64,000 bases of DNA, from the NCBI RefSeq assembly GCF_022179245.1, contig NZ_BPQM01000063.1:1-64000 (forward strand). The letters run 5' to 3'. Both the position numbers and the translations under genes were made by a program. Below the pieces are notes generated by a model that was given only the letters and a program-made list of their open reading frames with translations, was not told where the DNA came from and did not search any database. Source of the DNA: Methylobacterium gregans. Lineage in GTDB: Bacteria; Pseudomonadota; Alphaproteobacteria; Rhizobiales; Beijerinckiaceae. Positions 1-9,885 of the stretch are shown one piece after another (position 1 is the stretch's first letter; each line of letters begins with the position of its first letter).

Positions 1-30
1 CCAACGGGATTCGGGCTCGAATCCCGTTGG
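1..30. terminator. 12-bp perfect inverted repeat at window edge
   Basis: Arms CCAACGGGATTC (1-12) and GAATCCCGTTGG (19-30) are exact reverse complements around a 6-nt loop. It could be a terminator-like hairpin, but there is no T-run. It lies within the open frame that continues from the threonine-aldolase remnant, so it may instead mark a rearrangement edge. Confidence 0.5.
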
Positions 31-215
31 GATACCCGGGCCAACCCGCCGCATCCCGCAGGTCGCCGATCCGCGCCTCGATTCGGGCGGGGTCGGCGTC
101 CCAGGCGAACATGAACTGGGTGCCGCCGATGAAGGTGTAGAAACGCCAAGCCCCGTCCGCGCAGGCGCTCCAGCGCCTCGGGGGCCATTGCCAGGAACAC
201 GGCGTTGGCCTCGAC
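31..215 (-). pseudogene. C-terminal fragment of a threonine-aldolase-like PLP enzyme
   Basis: Read on the minus strand, the sequence gives VEANAVFLAMAPEALERLR, then after a one-base shift near 149 WRFYTFIGGTQFMFAWD and on to a DLRDAA end. This pattern (VEANAVF, then a WRFYTFIGG-like stretch and an acidic tail) is the C-terminal domain of low-specificity L-threonine aldolases. Everything upstream, including the PLP lysine, is absent, and no stop is reached before the window edge. I read it as a decayed gene end abutting the dehydrogenase remnant. The family call is from memory of the pattern, not from a search. Confidence 0.55.
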
Positions 216-276
216 AGTATGGGCGGCGTCGGCGCAGATCACGCTGTGGTAGGATTGACACAGGGCGGCCCGCGGC

Positions 277-1139
277 GTGTTGCGCGGGCACGTGAAGTAC
301 GTCCACACGCCCGTCCCCAACATCGTCTACGCGCTCGACCTCGACCGGGACGGTCGGATTCTCTGGCGCTACACACCCCGCCAGGACGCGAACGTGAACT
401 CGGTGATGTGCTCGCGATACGGTCAATCGCGGGCTCGCCTACGCGGACGGGCGGCTGTTCCTGCCTCAGGCGGACACCACCGTGGTCGCGCACGACCCGG
501 TGACGGGACGCGAGATCTGGTCGGTGAAGAACGGCGATCCGGGGCGCGGCGAGACCAACACCGCTACGGTGTGGCCGGTGAAGGACAAGCTGATCGTGGG
601 CATCCGCGGGCGGCGAGTACGGCGCGCGCTGCCACCTCACCGCCTACGAACAGGCGACGGGGCGCCGGCTCTGGCACGCCTACTCGATGGGCCCTGACGA
701 CGACATCCTTGTCGATCCCGCCAGGACCACCGAGCTCGGCCAACCGGTCGGCCGCGATTCGTCGCTGACGTCCCGGGAGGGAGACCAGTGGCCGATCGGC
801 GGCGGTTGCGCCTGGGTCTGGTACTCATACGACCCGGCGCTGAACCACGTCTTCTACGGCACGCTGGAAGGCTACCTGAAGGCGGTCGATGCCCGCAACG
901 GGCGCGAACTCTACCGCTTGAAGACGCCGTCCGGGATCGTCGGCAACGTCACCGCCTACATGCATGGCGGCCGGCAATACGTCGCGGTGCTCTTAGGAAT
1001 CGGCGGCTGGGCCGGGATCGGCCTCGCGGCGGGGCTCACCGACCCCGCCGACGGGTCGGGCGCGGTCGGCGTCTATGCCGCCCTGTCGCAGTCGACCGCG
1101 CCCGGCGGGCAGCTCACGGTGTTCACGCTGCCGGAGTGA
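277..1139 (+). pseudogene. PQQ-dependent methanol dehydrogenase remnant (XoxF/MxaF family)
   Basis: Three reading frames in succession give one recognisable protein: [15 protein letters not shown] (from about 289), then [12 protein letters not shown] after a +1 shift near 412, then [13 protein letters not shown] after a +1 shift near 611, then a clean run to the stop at 1137-1139 containing [10 protein letters not shown] and [14 protein letters not shown]. These are blocks of the large subunit of PQQ methanol dehydrogenases. The signal peptide and N-terminus are missing. A long central stretch is also missing: [13 protein letters not shown] runs into [13 protein letters not shown], which in intact enzymes lies more than 200 residues further on. 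The deleted part carries the catalytic and metal-binding aspartates, so no activity is expected. Confidence 0.88.
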
Positions 1140-1151
1140 GGAGGGAGCGGC

Positions 1152-2324
1152 CTAACTCGCTGCCTTCAGCCGTGTGAAGCCCGCGTCCAGGTCGGCCTTC
1201 AGGTCGGCCGTGTCCTCCAGGCCGATGTGGAAGCGAAGGCCCCAGCCACCCGGCGCCCAGGAGGTCGCCGTGCGGTAGGGCGCGCAGTCGAACGGGATGA
1301 CGAGGCTCTCGAAGCCGCCCCAGGAGAAGCCCATCCCGAACAGCTCCAGCCCGTCGAGCATCGCGGCGAGCGCCGCCTCGGGGCAGGGCTTCAGGATCAC
1401 GCCGAACAGACCGGACGCGCCCGAGAAGTCGCGCTTCCAGATCGCGTGGCCGGGATCGTCCGGCAGCGCCGGGTGAAGCACCCGCAGCACCTCGGGACGG
1501 CCCTGGAGCCACCGCGCCATCTCGAGCCCGGCGCGGCCGTGCTCCCGCAGCCGGAGGTTCATGGTGCGCATGCCGCGGAGCGCCAGGAAGATGTCCTCCG
1601 CCCCGGCGCACATGGCGAAGTGGTCGAACGTGCGCCGCACCGCCGGGAAGTGCTTGGCGTTGGCGGAGGTCAGGCCGATCAGGAGGTCCGAGCCGCCGCT
1701 GAGATACTTGGTGCCGGCCTCGACCGCGATGTCGACGCCGCGCTCGTGCGGCGGGAAGAGCAGCGGCGTCGCCCAGGTGTTGTCCATGATGACGGTGCCG
1801 CCGCGGCCATGGACCACCTCGGCGATCGCCGGCACGTCCTGCATCTCGAAGCTCTGCGAGCCCGGCGCCTCGACCAGTACGGCGCGCGTGTTCTCCCGCA
1901 TAAGCTCCGCGATACCGGCCCCCACCGTCGGGTCGTAATAGGTCGTCTCGACACCGAAGCGGGCGAGCACGCCGTCGCAGAACTGCCGGGTCGGCCGGTA
2001 GGCCGAATCGGTCACCAGCAGGTGGTCGCCCGCCGAGACCGCGGCCATCAGCGCAACGGTCAGCGCCGCGAGGCCGGAGGGTGTCACCACCGTGCCGGCG
2101 GCGCCCGCGAGCTCCGTCCAGGCCTCGGTAAGCGCGTCCATCGTCGGTGTCGCCGAGGTGCCGTAATTGTAGCGCCCGCGCCGATGCTTGATCGCGTCAT
2201 AGGTCGGGTAGAGCACCGTCGAGCCGCGATAGATCGGCGTGTTGACGAAGCCGTGCTGCTGGGATGGGTCGCGGCCCGCATGAACGAGGCGGGTGGCCGG
2301 GCCGTGGTTCGGGTTCTTCCTCAA
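1152..2324 (-). CDS. metC: Cystathionine beta-lyase (PLP-dependent)
   Basis: The 390-residue protein is a Cys/Met-metabolism PLP enzyme that splits cystathionine to homocysteine, pyruvate and ammonia on the route to methionine. It shows the N-terminal ATRLVHAGRDP motif, YNYGTSATPT, the PLP-contacting DNTWATP (Asp181) and the Schiff-base lysine in EAGTKYLSGGSD (Lys206; related enzymes often have GHSD here). The C-terminal ESLVIPF and RFHIGLED blocks match cystathionine beta-lyases better than gamma-synthases. Length is normal. The start used is TTG with a weak ribosome-binding site, so it could be revised. It stands alone on this strand. Confidence 0.9.
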   Translation of the reverse strand: MRKNPNHGPATRLVHAGRDPSQQHGFVNTPIYRGSTVLYPTYDAIKHRRGRYNYGTSATPTMDALTEAWTELAGAAGTVVTPSGLAALTVALMAAVSAGDHLLVTDSAYRPTRQFCDGVLARFGVETTYYDPTVGAGIAELMRENTRAVLVEAPGSQSFEMQDVPAIAEVVHGRGGTVIMDNTWATPLLFPPHERGVDIAVEAGTKYLSGGSDLLIGLTSANAKHFPAVRRTFDHFAMCAGAEDIFLALRGMRTMNLRLREHGRAGLEMARWLQGRPEVLRVLHPALPDDPGHAIWKRDFSGASGLFGVILKPCPEAALAAMLDGLELFGMGFSWGGFESLVIPFDCAPYRTATSWAPGGWGLRFHIGLEDTADLKADLDAGFTRLKAAS

Positions 2325-2399
2325 CGGGTACGCTCGGGTTCGTGTCGATCTCGGGCCGCACGAAGCCCGGGCGCCGGGCCAAGGTCAAGCCGGGGGCGA

Positions 2400-2430
2400 G
2401 CCGGGCCGGCCGTTCGCGGGCCGGCCCGGC
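2400..2430 (-). terminator. GC hairpin after the Rmf-like gene
   Basis: GCCGGGCCGGCC (2400-2411) pairs perfectly with GGCCGGCCCGGC (2419-2430). It starts five bases beyond the stop codon of the minus-strand gene at 2435, which fits a terminator, although a T-tract is lacking. Confidence 0.7.
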
Positions 2431-2434
2431 GGCC

Positions 2435-2599
2435 TCAGCCGTTCGCCTCGCTGTCGGTGGCTTCCTCGTAGGCCTGCATCCAGGCAGCGTGCTCCTCCGT
2501 GCCCTCCGTGTACGGGCACTCGCTGCGCGGCTTGCCGTAGAGGCGGGCGTTGCGGCCCTGAATGAAGGCGCTGTCGCTCGCGGTGGCCTTGACGTCCAT
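2435..2599 (-). CDS. Ribosome modulation factor-like small protein
   Basis: A 54-residue protein with an ideal ribosome-binding site (GGAGGAG, 7 nt before ATG at 2599). The central part GRNARLYGKPRSECPYTEG followed by HAAWMQAYEEA resembles the RMF family (Gly-rich helix, CPY, then a Trp in the second helix). In gammaproteobacteria RMF dimerises 70S ribosomes in stationary phase; alphaproteobacterial members are short proteins of less certain role. A larger frame upstream is a shadow; the RBS fixes the start. It is flanked by a strong terminator. The family call rests on motif similarity only. Confidence 0.7.
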   Translation of the reverse strand: MDVKATASDSAFIQGRNARLYGKPRSECPYTEGTEEHAAWMQAYEEATDSEANG

Positions 2600-2690
2600 G
2601 GAAAGACTCCTCCGTCCGATTACAGGTTCCGCTTCGTTAACGGCCTCGGGGTAGGTCTGGTGCCTCGTCCGGTGTGATCGGATTTGTCGC

Positions 2691-2972
2691 GTGCGTACCC
2701 TGCGTCTCCTCACCGGCGGCTGCGTCGTCGGTCTCAGCACCCTGATCGTCGGCTTCGTCAGCGCCGACCGTCTCAACCACTTGGCGCCGCCGCCCGTGAC
2801 GCGCGCCACGGTTCCCGAACCCTCGGCCACCGGCTCCATCGCCGTGCCGAGGCCGGCGGCGCCGGTCGCCCCCCAGAAGGTGGCGGCCCCGAAGGTGCCG
2901 AGCGGTTTCGACACCGAGCGCCTGAATGCCCTGATGCGCGGCGACCCGATCCTACCCGCCGGCCGGCGCTAG
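2691..2972 (+). CDS. Small exported or membrane-anchored hypothetical protein
   Basis: The 93-residue product starts at GTG (2691). It has one N-terminal hydrophobic segment (about residues 6-24: LLTGGCVVGLSTLIVGFVSA) and then a proline/alanine-rich low-complexity stretch ending in FDTERLNALMRGDPILP. This is a lipoprotein-less signal or anchor followed by a periplasmic linker. It is not recognised as a known family. It lies divergent to the Rmf-like gene with about 90 bases between them, so the two may share a promoter region. Confidence 0.6.
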   Translation: MRTLRLLTGGCVVGLSTLIVGFVSADRLNHLAPPPVTRATVPEPSATGSIAVPRPAAPVAPQKVAAPKVPSGFDTERLNALMRGDPILPAGRR

Positions 2973-3021
2973 TGGCGTCCGCGTGCGCCCGCACACCTGA
3001 CGGCGCCGCGCTACGAGGTCT

Positions 3022-3924
3022 ATGAGGCGCTCGCCCGCCGGTTGTGACGGGCGGGGGGCAGGTGCCTTGGGCTTCCTCTACGCGCTCGCGGCCTATCTGA
3101 GCTGGGGCCTCGTCGTTCCGGTGCATTTCCGGCTGCTCGATGGCTTCACGCCGGCCTACATCCTGGCCGAGCGCATCATCTGGTCGGGCCTGTTCGTCGG
3201 CGCCCTGGTGCTCGTCTGGCGCGCCCGGTTGCGCAACCCGTTCCCCCTTCGCCCGCGCCACGCTCTGCTCGTCGCCTCGGCCCTGCTGATCGCGGTGAAC
3301 TGGCTGCTCTACCTCCAGACCGTGAAGGCGGGCCATCTCCTCGACGCAAGCCTCGGCTACTACATCAATCCCTTGGTCAGCGTCGGACTCGGCCGGCTGG
3401 TCCTGGGGGAGCGGCTGCGGCCGCTCCAACTCGTGGCGGTCGCCCTCGCGGCGAGCGGCGTCGGCGTCGCGGTCGTGTGGGCCGGCGACCTGCCGCTGGT
3501 CTCGCTCTCGCTCGCGGTCACCTTCGCGCTCTACGGCCTGATCCGGAAGGTGGTGGGCGTCGATCCGACGCTCGGGTTGCTCGCCGAGACGCTGATCCTC
3601 GCACCCTTCTGCGCGGTCTGGCTCTGGCAGGCGCCCGAGCCGTTCCTGCCGCCGGAGACGTGCGGCCTGGTCCTGCTCCTCCTCACGGGCGTGACCACGG
3701 CCCTTCCGCTGATCTGGTTCGCGGCCGCGGCCGAGCGCCTGCGCCTCGCGACGCTCGGCCTGATGCAGTACATCGCGCCGACCTGCCTGCTGGTCCTCAG
3801 CGTCCTGGTCTTCGGCGAGCATGTCGAGCCGCAGCGGATCGTGATGCTGGCGCTGATCTGGCTGGCGCTCGCCCTCTACGCGCTCGACGCGTTCCGCACG
3901 GGCCGCGCCGCCCGCGCGCCCTGA
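3022..3924 (+). CDS. rarD: RarD-type EamA family permease
   Basis: A 300-residue membrane protein with ten predicted hydrophobic helices in two EamA halves. [15 protein letters not shown] at the N-terminus, [27 protein letters not shown] in parts, and the late GLMQYIAPT block are typical of RarD proteins (DMT superfamily, inner membrane; substrate uncertain). ATG 3022 has GAGG five bases upstream. The conserved part begins at a TTG at 3067, which is an alternative start that would give 285 residues. It sits as a single gene between the small exported protein and the histidine kinase. Confidence 0.88.
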   Translation: MRRSPAGCDGRGAGALGFLYALAAYLSWGLVVPVHFRLLDGFTPAYILAERIIWSGLFVGALVLVWRARLRNPFPLRPRHALLVASALLIAVNWLLYLQTVKAGHLLDASLGYYINPLVSVGLGRLVLGERLRPLQLVAVALAASGVGVAVVWAGDLPLVSLSLAVTFALYGLIRKVVGVDPTLGLLAETLILAPFCAVWLWQAPEPFLPPETCGLVLLLLTGVTTALPLIWFAAAAERLRLATLGLMQYIAPTCLLVLSVLVFGEHVEPQRIVMLALIWLALALYALDAFRTGRAARAP

Positions 3925-3997
3925 GCCGCGATTCCGATGCGTCCCCGCCGGCCGACGCCCTATATGGAGGACGTTGCTTCAGCGTGCGGATCCCCGA

Positions 3998-6418
<2,421 letters not shown>

Positions 6419-6460
6419 TCGGCTGATGACATCGGTCACGGAGCCCGAGGGCAGATGAGG

Positions 6461-6499
6461 CGCCATGCCCCCTCTCCCTATGGGAGAGGGGGCATGGCG
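6461..6499. terminator. Bidirectional terminator-like hairpin; copy of a dispersed palindrome
   Basis: An 18-bp perfect stem (6461-6478 with 6482-6499) around the 3-nt loop TAT lies between the converging ends of the kinase (+) and tlpA-like (-) genes. The core CCCTCTCCCTATGGGAGAGG is shared with the palindrome near 45305, including the following GGGGGCATGG. Confidence 0.8.
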
Positions 6500-6514
6500 C
6501 GGCCGCCGAACCCA

Positions 6515-7147
6515 TCAGCCCCGCCCCAGCGCGGCCTCGATGAGCTTGCGCGCGTCCGCACCCGACCACTCGGCCGGGCCCTTCATCACGCCGATCGTGC
6601 AGCCGGCGCCGTCGACCAGCAGCGTGGTTGGCAGGCCCGTGGAGCCGGTGTCGCGCTGCACCGCCGGCAGCACCCGCCCGCCGGGATCGGCGTAGTAGGC
6701 GAGCTGCGCGATACCATTCTCCCGCATCCACACCGGCGGCTTATCCGTGTTGCGAGTGTCGAGGTTGATCGCCACCACGGCGAAATCCGGCCCGCCGAGC
6801 GCGGCCTGGAGCCGGTCGAGCGCCGGCATCTCGGCCTTGCAGGGGGCGCACCACGTCGCCCACAGATTCACGAGGAGCAGCTTGCCGCGCAGGTCCGCGA
6901 GGCGCATCTCGGCTCCGTCCGGTCCCCGAAACGTGAGGTCCGGCGCGGGGCGGGAACTGTCGGGGGCCTGCATCGCCGCGACCTCGCCGCGGGAAGCCGC
7001 CGCCACGCGGGCGAGGCTCGGCGTGGACGACGCGCAGGGGCCGGCCCCGTTGCCGGTGATGGAGCCGGTCCCGTATAGGGCAAGCCCAGCGACGAGGGCC
7101 GTGACGAGGCCGGCGCCGATGACGAGGCGCACGATAGGTCTGGGCAT
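6515..7147 (-). CDS. TlpA family membrane-anchored thioredoxin-like protein
   Basis: A 210-residue protein with an N-terminal membrane anchor (about residues 6-27) and a periplasmic thioredoxin fold. LVNLWATWCAPCKAEMP carries the WCxxC redox site, and the cis-proline region is GLPTTLLVDG. TlpA-type proteins are periplasmic thiol reductants, for example in cytochrome oxidase maturation. In alphaproteobacteria the gene is very often divergent from argH, as here (45 bases between the starts), which supports the call. A longer frame upstream is a shadow of argH. Confidence 0.9.
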   Translation of the reverse strand: MPRPIVRLVIGAGLVTALVAGLALYGTGSITGNGAGPCASSTPSLARVAAASRGEVAAMQAPDSSRPAPDLTFRGPDGAEMRLADLRGKLLLVNLWATWCAPCKAEMPALDRLQAALGGPDFAVVAINLDTRNTDKPPVWMRENGIAQLAYYADPGGRVLPAVQRDTGSTGLPTTLLVDGAGCTIGVMKGPAEWSGADARKLIEAALGRG

Positions 7148-7192
7148 CAGCCTTGCCTGTCCTGAAGTGAGCGCGGAAGGGACGTTGAGAGC

Positions 7193-8593
7193 ATGAGCAA
7201 CCGGATGTGGGGCGGCCGCTTCGCGAGCGGCCCGGCCGAGATCATGGAGGAGATCAACGCCTCGATCGGGTTCGACAAGCGCCTCGCGCCCCAGGACATC
7301 CGCGGCTCGCTGGCGCATGTGGCGATGCTCGGCGAGGCCGGCATCCTGCCCGCCGACGATGTGGCGGCGATTCAGGCCGGGCTCAAGTCCGTGCAGGCCG
7401 AGATCGAGGCCGGCAGCTTCGTGTTCCGCCGGGAGCTCGAGGACATCCACATGTCCGTGGAGAGCCGGCTGACCGAGATCGTCGGCCCCGCCGCGGGGCG
7501 GCTGCACACCGCGCGCTCGCGCAACGACCAGGTCGCCACCGACATGAAGCTCTGGGTGCGCGACACGCTCGATTCGCTGGATGCCCAGGCCGCCGAGTTG
7601 CAGCGGGCGCTGGCTGACAAGGCGCTCCAGCACGCCGGCACCGTGATGCCGGGCTTCACCCACCTGCAATCGGCCCAGCCCGTCACGTTCGGGCATCACT
7701 GCCTCGCCTATGTCGAGATGCTGGCCCGCGACCGCGGCCGCTTCCGGGACGCGCGCACCCGCCTGAACGAGTGCCCGCTCGGCGCCGCGGCGCTTGCCGG
7801 CACCTCGTTCCCGATCGACCGGCACGCCACCGCCGCGGCGCTCGGCTTCGACCGCCCGACCGCGAACTCGCTCGACTCGGTGGCCGACCGCGACTTCGCG
7901 CTCGAAGCGCTCGGCGCCGCCTCGATCTGCGCGGTGCATCTCTCGCGCTTCGCCGAGGAGCTCGTGATCTGGACCTCGGCGCAGTTCGGCTTCGTGCGGC
8001 TCTCGGACGGCTTCACCACCGGCTCGTCGATCATGCCGCAGAAGCGCAACCCGGACGCCGCCGAGCTGGTGCGCGCGAAGGCCGGCCGCATCGTCGGCGC
8101 GCTCACCGGGCTGCTCATCGTGATGAAGGGCCTGCCGCTCGCCTACTCGAAGGACATGCAGGAGGACAAGGAAGGCACCTTCGACGCGCTCCAGGCCCTC
8201 TCGCTGTGCCTCGCCGCGATGACCGGCATGGTGCGCGACCTCGAACCCGTGGCCGATGTTCTGAGCAAGGCCGCGGGCTCCGGCTACAGCACCGCGACCG
8301 ACCTCGCCGATTGGCTGGTGCGCGAGCTGGGGCTGCCCTTCCGGCAGGCTCACCACGTCACCGGCCGCCTCGTCGGCGCGGCCTCCGCCAAGGGCGTCGG
8401 GCTGGAGGAGCTGTCGCTCACCGAGATGCAGGAGGCCGAGCCCCGCATCACCGACGCCGTCTACGCGGTGCTCGGGGTGGAGAACTCGGTCGCGAGCCGC
8501 ACCAGCTACGGCGGCACCGCGCCCGAGAACGTCCGCCGCCAGGCCGAGGCCTGGATCGCGCGTCTCGGCGATGAGGCGGTCAAACCCGCGTAA
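7193..8593 (+). CDS. argH: Argininosuccinate lyase
   Basis: The 466-residue enzyme cleaves argininosuccinate to arginine and fumarate, the last step of arginine synthesis. [14 protein letters not shown] at the N-terminus, the [13 protein letters not shown] block and the superfamily signature [12 protein letters not shown], whose Ser lies on the mobile catalytic loop, are all intact. Length is as expected. ATG 7193 follows a purine-rich GGGACG. It is transcribed away from the tlpA-like gene and ends in a hairpin at 8612-8632. Confidence 0.97.
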   Translation: MSNRMWGGRFASGPAEIMEEINASIGFDKRLAPQDIRGSLAHVAMLGEAGILPADDVAAIQAGLKSVQAEIEAGSFVFRRELEDIHMSVESRLTEIVGPAAGRLHTARSRNDQVATDMKLWVRDTLDSLDAQAAELQRALADKALQHAGTVMPGFTHLQSAQPVTFGHHCLAYVEMLARDRGRFRDARTRLNECPLGAAALAGTSFPIDRHATAAALGFDRPTANSLDSVADRDFALEALGAASICAVHLSRFAEELVIWTSAQFGFVRLSDGFTTGSSIMPQKRNPDAAELVRAKAGRIVGALTGLLIVMKGLPLAYSKDMQEDKEGTFDALQALSLCLAAMTGMVRDLEPVADVLSKAAGSGYSTATDLADWLVRELGLPFRQAHHVTGRLVGAASAKGVGLEELSLTEMQEAEPRITDAVYAVLGVENSVASRTSYGGTAPENVRRQAEAWIARLGDEAVKPA

Positions 8594-8611
8594 GTTGCAC
8601 GCCTGCGTTGT

Positions 8612-8632
8612 GCGCCGCAACTTTCGCGGCGC
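8612..8632 (+). terminator. Hairpin after argH
   Basis: GCGCCGC (8612-8618) pairs with GCGGCGC (8626-8632) across a 7-nt loop, 18 bases beyond the argH stop. There is no long T-run. Confidence 0.5.
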
Positions 8633-8698
8633 GACCGCGTTCACCGTTCAGCTAAGTCCGTTCTGTTAGAAGCTCGGCCGTGTGGATCGGAGATCGCA

Positions 8699-8974
8699 AT
8701 GACCGTCGAGAGCTGGATCAAGCCGGATGAGGCGCCCGAGATGGCGGCGTTCGCGACCGCGATGATCGACGCGGCCCTCGTCGGTTCCGGACTCGCGCGC
8801 GACGCCTACTGGGCCGCCGTGCGCAAGGGCTACAACACCCCCTATAACGACCCGCAGCCGCGAACCGCGACCGTGAACGTGGTCGAACCGGCGGTGACCA
8901 TCGCGGTCTCCGAGCCCGCGCTGCCGGTCGCCGCAATGGCGGCCGCCAACGCCGCCGAAATCCACGCGGTCTGA
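8699..8974 (+). CDS. Hypothetical protein, 91 residues
   Basis: ATG 8699 has GGAG about eight bases upstream. The product begins with a mixed helical region (VESWIKPDEAPEMAAF) and carries DAYWAAVRKGYNTPYNDPQP in the middle, then an Ala/Val-rich tail. It has no signal peptide and no motif I recognise. The frame has normal codon use for the window and is followed by a short GC-rich gap. It stands alone between argH and the IalB-like gene. Confidence 0.6.
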   Translation: MTVESWIKPDEAPEMAAFATAMIDAALVGSGLARDAYWAAVRKGYNTPYNDPQPRTATVNVVEPAVTIAVSEPALPVAAMAAANAAEIHAV

Positions 8975-9089
8975 GGCGGGGAGGGCGGGACCTTCGCCCG
9001 GCCCCCTTGCCGTCCTGAAGCGCAAGCGTCACTAAACCCTGCGCCCGGCGGGAGCCGCGGTGCCGGACGATGCTGTTCAGGATGTGCCG

Positions 9090-9746
9090 ATGCGCCGTGC
9101 CCTCTGCCTGCTCCCGGTCGGAGCTCTCGCTCTTCTCGCGCCGCTGCCGGCGCCGCTAAGCGATGTGGCAGGCATTCGGACGGTGCACGCGCAGGAGGCC
9201 GAAGAGGCCGCACCGCGTCGGGGCCGGCGCGGGCGCGAGAAGAAGCCCGCGACGCCGCCCGGCATGCAGCAGGCGGTGCCGGTCGCGGTGATCGGCGACT
9301 GGAACGTCTTCACCAACGGGCAGGGCAAGGCCCGCGTGTGCTACGCCATCGCCCAGCCGCAGGCTCGCTCGCCGAACACACTCAAGCGCGACACCGCTTA
9401 CCTGTTCGTGACAGTTCGCAAGGCCGAGAACATCCAGAACGAGGTCGCGGTGATGCTGGGCTTCCCGGCCAAGCCCGCGGCCGCGCAGGGAAAGCCCGGT
9501 GCGGCGGCCGCGCCGAGCGACCCGTCCCTGAACATCGGCACCGCCCGCTACGGTCTGGTGACCAAGGACAACAATGCCTGGCTGCAGAACCCGGCCGAAG
9601 AGACCCGCGTCGTCGCCGAGATGAGCGGCCGCATCCCGAAGCTCACGGTCCGCACCACTTCGATGCGCGGAAACCCGACCAGCGACGAGTACGCGCTGGC
9701 GGGCTTCGCCGACGCGATGAAGCGCGCGCGGGAGGAGTGCAAGTAG
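9090..9746 (+). CDS. IalB-like exported protein (invasion-associated locus B family)
   Basis: About 218 residues from ATG 9090; an upstream in-frame GTG at 9060 is less likely because MRRALCLLPVGALALLA is a clear signal-peptide start, ending near VHAQ. A basic linker (RRGRRGREKK) precedes the domain: IGDWNVFTNG, ARVCYAIAQPQ, YLFVTVRKAENIQNEVAVMLG and a final Cys two residues from the end. This fits periplasmic IalB-family proteins, widespread in alphaproteobacteria with little known about their role outside Bartonella. Two cysteines could form a disulfide. Confidence 0.75.
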   Translation: MRRALCLLPVGALALLAPLPAPLSDVAGIRTVHAQEAEEAAPRRGRRGREKKPATPPGMQQAVPVAVIGDWNVFTNGQGKARVCYAIAQPQARSPNTLKRDTAYLFVTVRKAENIQNEVAVMLGFPAKPAAAQGKPGAAAAPSDPSLNIGTARYGLVTKDNNAWLQNPAEETRVVAEMSGRIPKLTVRTTSMRGNPTSDEYALAGFADAMKRAREECK

Positions 9747-9810
9747 GGAGTAGCGGGTTCCACATCCGCCTGGGGGTATTCATCCAACGCGTCCCGCCAC
9801 CCCCCGCGCT

Positions 9811-9838
9811 CTCCCTTCCCCCTCTGCGGGGGAGGGAG
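9811..9838. terminator. C/G-rich palindrome between converging genes
   Basis: CTCCCTTCCCCC is opposed by GGGGGAGGGAG with one bulge. It sits between the IalB-like gene (ends 9746) and glyS (ends 9886 on -), so it can serve both. It resembles the palindromes near 6461 and 45305. Confidence 0.6.
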
Positions 9839-9885
9839 AATGCGGGGCCGGGCGCGATGACCCGGAAACGCGGAAAGCGCCTCCC

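Noticed and set aside
1..30. T-arm-like sequence that could be the 3' end of a tRNA
   Set aside because: The stem would be only four pairs with a standard loop, no acceptor or CCA follows, and the coding frame of the aldolase remnant continues through it.
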